DNA of 64,000 bases. It comes from an uncultured Prevotellaceae bacterium. GTDB taxonomy: Bacteria > Bacteroidota > Bacteroidia > Bacteroidales > Bacteroidaceae. Location of the stretch: the NCBI GenBank assembly GCA_946186505.1, contig CAMHNI010000008.1:1-64000 (forward strand), in the 5' to 3' direction. Below are positions 61,496-64,000 of this stretch, piece after piece. Made by a program: the position numbers and the translations under genes. The notes under the pieces were generated by a model, which did no database searches, was not told the origin of the DNA, and saw nothing but the letters and a program-made list of their open reading frames with translations. Positions within the stretch are counted from its first letter, which is position 1. Each line of letters begins with the position of its first letter.

Positions 61496-64000
61496 ATGAA
61501 GGATAAGACGATAGCTCTCATATCGTTGTTTATGCTCTTTGCTGCAAGCTGTCATGCGGAAGGCATCAAGTTAAGCGGAACGGTTGTTAATGCTGATGAC
61601 GGTTCCGCGGTGTCTTTTGCCAACATTATGGCCTATAGCCTCCCTGACAGTACACTTCTGGGATATGCCATTTCTTCTGACAACGGGACTTTCTCGGTTG
61701 ACACGTCACCATCCGTTAAAGATTTGTTCATTAAGGTTTCTTGTCTGGGCTTCAAAGGCCAGTCCATTACAACAATGACAGGAGCCGATAGTCTGCAGAT
61801 TAGGCTGGAGCCTGACAGCAAGATGCTGGAAACCGTTGTTGTCACAGGGCGTTCCCCTAGCATCAAGGTCAGCGGCGACACCATCGATTATAACATCGGG
61901 AAATACACCACAGGAAACGAGAAAGTCCTGAAAGATATTCTTGCCAAGTTACCGGGAATGGATGTCGATGAGAAGGGGCAGGTAACGGTCAATGGCGAGG
62001 CGGTGAAGAAGATTCTTATTGACGGCCAGGATTTCTTCGGCAATCAGAACGAGCAGATTGCGAATAATCTCCCAGCCAAGATCGTCGATAAGATTCAGTT
62101 GCAGAAGAACTACAGCGAGTTCTCACTGCTCAGTGGTTTCAACACCCGTAAGGCCAATGCCTTGAATGTAAAGATAGACTCCCTGCACCGTGGCCGTTTG
62201 ACAGGCAACGCAGAACTGCTTGGCGGATGGCCAAGCAACTATCGGGGAATCATGAACGCCTATTCGTTTGGCAACAAGGCCATGCTGGGCTTCAATGCCA
62301 AATACTTCAACACGGGCGAGGAAATCATGACGCTTATGGACTACATCAAACTGCTGGGTAGTGTGAATGACTATGCCCGCTCGTTTGGTGGGCAAGACCG
62401 GGTGATAGACAACGGTGTCAACTTGCCGACGTTCTTGTCAAACAACATCAATTCCTACGAAAGACGGAATGCACTCATATCATCCAACATCGCATGGAAT
62501 CCCAATGAGCGGTTGAAGCTCAATGCCTACTACATGTATAACTTCGAGGCCAGCAGGGGACAGTATGACACTGACAGAACTTATATGGAAACCGGCAGGA
62601 CCGAGTCGTTTACTGAGACATCAGACACCAGGCGCAGCTTCCATCACTTCGGAGTGAATATGAAGTACATGCTGCCTAATAATGCGGCTTTTGACAGCCG
62701 CACCACCATTACGGCCATGCCGCAAACAGGTTATAGGCATATTGACAAATACAACACCGAGGACAGGTTGCAGGAATGGGACATCAGCCATCGTATGTCG
62801 CTGGTGAAGAATTGGAACAACAGAAACCTGCTGTCGCTGAGTGGAGAACTGGGCTACCACAATCGCCAACGACACCTGCAGGTGGAATCAGGTAGCGTAC
62901 TTTATGACCTCCCGGAATACATACACCTTGTCAGCCAAGAGCAAAGAAACTCAATGCTGGATGCACTGCTCTCTGTCTCATGGTCTCACAGACTTTCCAA
63001 AGTCTGGCAGATGGGTATGTCAGGCGGATGGAACATGATTCGTAACGTCGTTTCGGCTGACGCATCCATCGAACGCTTCAACGTAATCGCTCAGAGCCTT
63101 ACGACAAATGTCTATGACTATTCCCTCTCGTTCTCAAAGAAGAAAGGCTTGTTGCGTCTGAATAGCGGTCTGACCTTGGCAAGCATAAACAGCCGTTATG
63201 ATGACAACAGAATCGTTCTGCTGCCAGATGTCAGTCTTGAACTGGCGTTCAATTCCACCAACTCCATGTCGTTATCCTATAGTAGTTCATACGAGGCTGA
63301 CGACGATGTGTTTATGAACGGCACGGTGATGGATGACTATCGGCAATATACCGTTTTCAGTGGACAGCAGAACATCCTGCATCGAAAAGACATGTTGCAG
63401 TTTGGCGTGAACTATTTCGACATTCTAAACGACTTCACTCTTATTATGAATGTAGGATGCTCTTTTACAGACAAACCTTATATCTCGGACTTTCAGAACA
63501 CTGGAAGCGGAGTAAAGGTTGACTTGTTGAGAACAGACCGCGACAGCCGAACTCAACATGCCTATTTCAATATCAAGAAAGGCTTTCGCGTGCCGTTTGT
63601 GCTGACGTTCAAGGCAACCGCAACCAACTCCTTGTACCAGACGTCCTATCAGCACGTTCTCAGTGACAACCGCTCCTCGCTAATGGATGGATCATTGTCC
63701 ATAGCCAGTAAATTCAAGTCCCTGTTCAACGTTGAGGTAGGCTATAAGCTCATATTGCAACAAAGCAAGATAGGAATCAGCGACCAAACGATTAATTTCG
63801 CTCAACACGAGGTTTATGTCAAGCCCATACTTTTCAGGAAGGAGTCCTTTGAGCTGAATGTCCCCGTGTCATTCGTCCTTGACCATTCAGGGCAGGATGA
63901 GTTTCAAAACTTTGACCTGGGGCTGTCTGCCATGTTCTCCCTCAGACGATGGTCTTTCTCCGTCGAAGGACATAATCTGCTTCACACCCGAAACTACCGC
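61496..64000 (+). CDS. TonB-receptor-like outer-membrane barrel (partial, runs off the window)
   Basis: 835 residues are visible and the frame is open at the window end. Signal peptide (TIALISLFMLFAASCHA), carboxypeptidase-regulatory-like domain (about 22-110, ending METVVVTG-like), plug with KVSGDTIDYNIGKY, LAKLPGMDVDEKG and ILIDGQDFFGN, then the barrel. Same family plan as the protein at 41788. It follows the GLPGLI gene by 4 bp, so the two are coupled and probably work together at the envelope. Confidence 0.9.
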   Translation, partial: MKDKTIALISLFMLFAASCHAEGIKLSGTVVNADDGSAVSFANIMAYSLPDSTLLGYAISSDNGTFSVDTSPSVKDLFIKVSCLGFKGQSITTMTGADSLQIRLEPDSKMLETVVVTGRSPSIKVSGDTIDYNIGKYTTGNEKVLKDILAKLPGMDVDEKGQVTVNGEAVKKILIDGQDFFGNQNEQIANNLPAKIVDKIQLQKNYSEFSLLSGFNTRKANALNVKIDSLHRGRLTGNAELLGGWPSNYRGIMNAYSFGNKAMLGFNAKYFNTGEEIMTLMDYIKLLGSVNDYARSFGGQDRVIDNGVNLPTFLSNNINSYERRNALISSNIAWNPNERLKLNAYYMYNFEASRGQYDTDRTYMETGRTESFTETSDTRRSFHHFGVNMKYMLPNNAAFDSRTTITAMPQTGYRHIDKYNTEDRLQEWDISHRMSLVKNWNNRNLLSLSGELGYHNRQRHLQVESGSVLYDLPEYIHLVSQEQRNSMLDALLSVSWSHRLSKVWQMGMSGGWNMIRNVVSADASIERFNVIAQSLTTNVYDYSLSFSKKKGLLRLNSGLTLASINSRYDDNRIVLLPDVSLELAFNSTNSMSLSYSSSYEADDDVFMNGTVMDDYRQYTVFSGQQNILHRKDMLQFGVNYFDILNDFTLIMNVGCSFTDKPYISDFQNTGSGVKVDLLRTDRDSRTQHAYFNIKKGFRVPFVLTFKATATNSLYQTSYQHVLSDNRSSLMDGSLSIASKFKSLFNVEVGYKLILQQSKIGISDQTINFAQHEVYVKPILFRKESFELNVPVSFVLDHSGQDEFQNFDLGLSAMFSLRRWSFSVEGHNLLHTRNYR

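Overview
The window looks like a Bacteroidota chromosome, most likely a Prevotella/Segatella-type gut or rumen species. The evidence is the repeated promoter element TAnnTTTG (often TATCTTTG) upstream of genes, the lack of strong Shine-Dalgarno sites, TonB-dependent barrels, a BACON lipoprotein, DUF4831 and GLPGLI proteins, and a linked NAD(P)HX repair enzyme. No rRNA, tRNA or CRISPR array was seen. All family assignments come from reading translated sequence by eye; no database search was run.

Region 1 (1-18.2 kb) is a biosynthetic operon on the + strand: a STAS-domain protein, an outer-membrane porin, two giant non-ribosomal peptide synthetases and a MATE exporter, with junctions of -1 to about 30 bp. 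Both synthetases read C-A-T-C-A-T-R. Each should therefore make a dipeptide released reductively as an aldehyde or alcohol, probably N-capped by the starter C domain. The porin and MATE pump are plausible export partners.

Region 2 (18.2-25.9 kb) has a 570-bp gene-poor stretch with a perfect 29-bp inverted repeat, then an AraC-type regulator divergent from a five-gene efflux operon: TolC, HlyD lipoprotein, double ABC ATPase and two ABC-2 permeases (YbhGFSR-like).

Region 3 (25.9-47.8 kb) is mostly core genome: a patatin-like lipase; a BACON/OB-fold lipoprotein next to a TonB-dependent receptor; obg; nnrDE; a DUF4831 protein; a MacAB/TolC-type five-gene efflux operon; and a second operon of ABC ATPase, two membrane proteins, a GntR/YtrA-type regulator and a 988-residue barrel, with a likely GntR operator lying on its promoter.

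Region 4 (48-61 kb) is an accessory and defence island bordered by two CE1-type esterases. It holds a BRO-N/Fic fusion, an HNH fragment, decayed genes, a HEPN-type Abi toxin with a divergent two-hairpin small RNA, a HigBA-like module, a second RelE/XRE module, a Crp/Fnr regulator and a zeta-like toxin pair. Four direct copies of a ~120-bp repeat separate the Abi unit and the two toxin-antitoxin modules into consecutive cassettes. A 3'-end gene duplication resembles an integration scar around the Fic segment. The window ends in a GLPGLI protein and a TonB-type barrel that runs off the edge.

A theme across the whole window is small palindromic or repeat elements inserted in frame inside coding sequences (both synthetases, the ABC ATPase linker, TolC, both ABC-2 permeases). 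Some are 108 bp with 31-bp terminal inverted repeats. One is 168 bp with 61-bp perfect arms that carry a second repeat family symmetrically in each arm.
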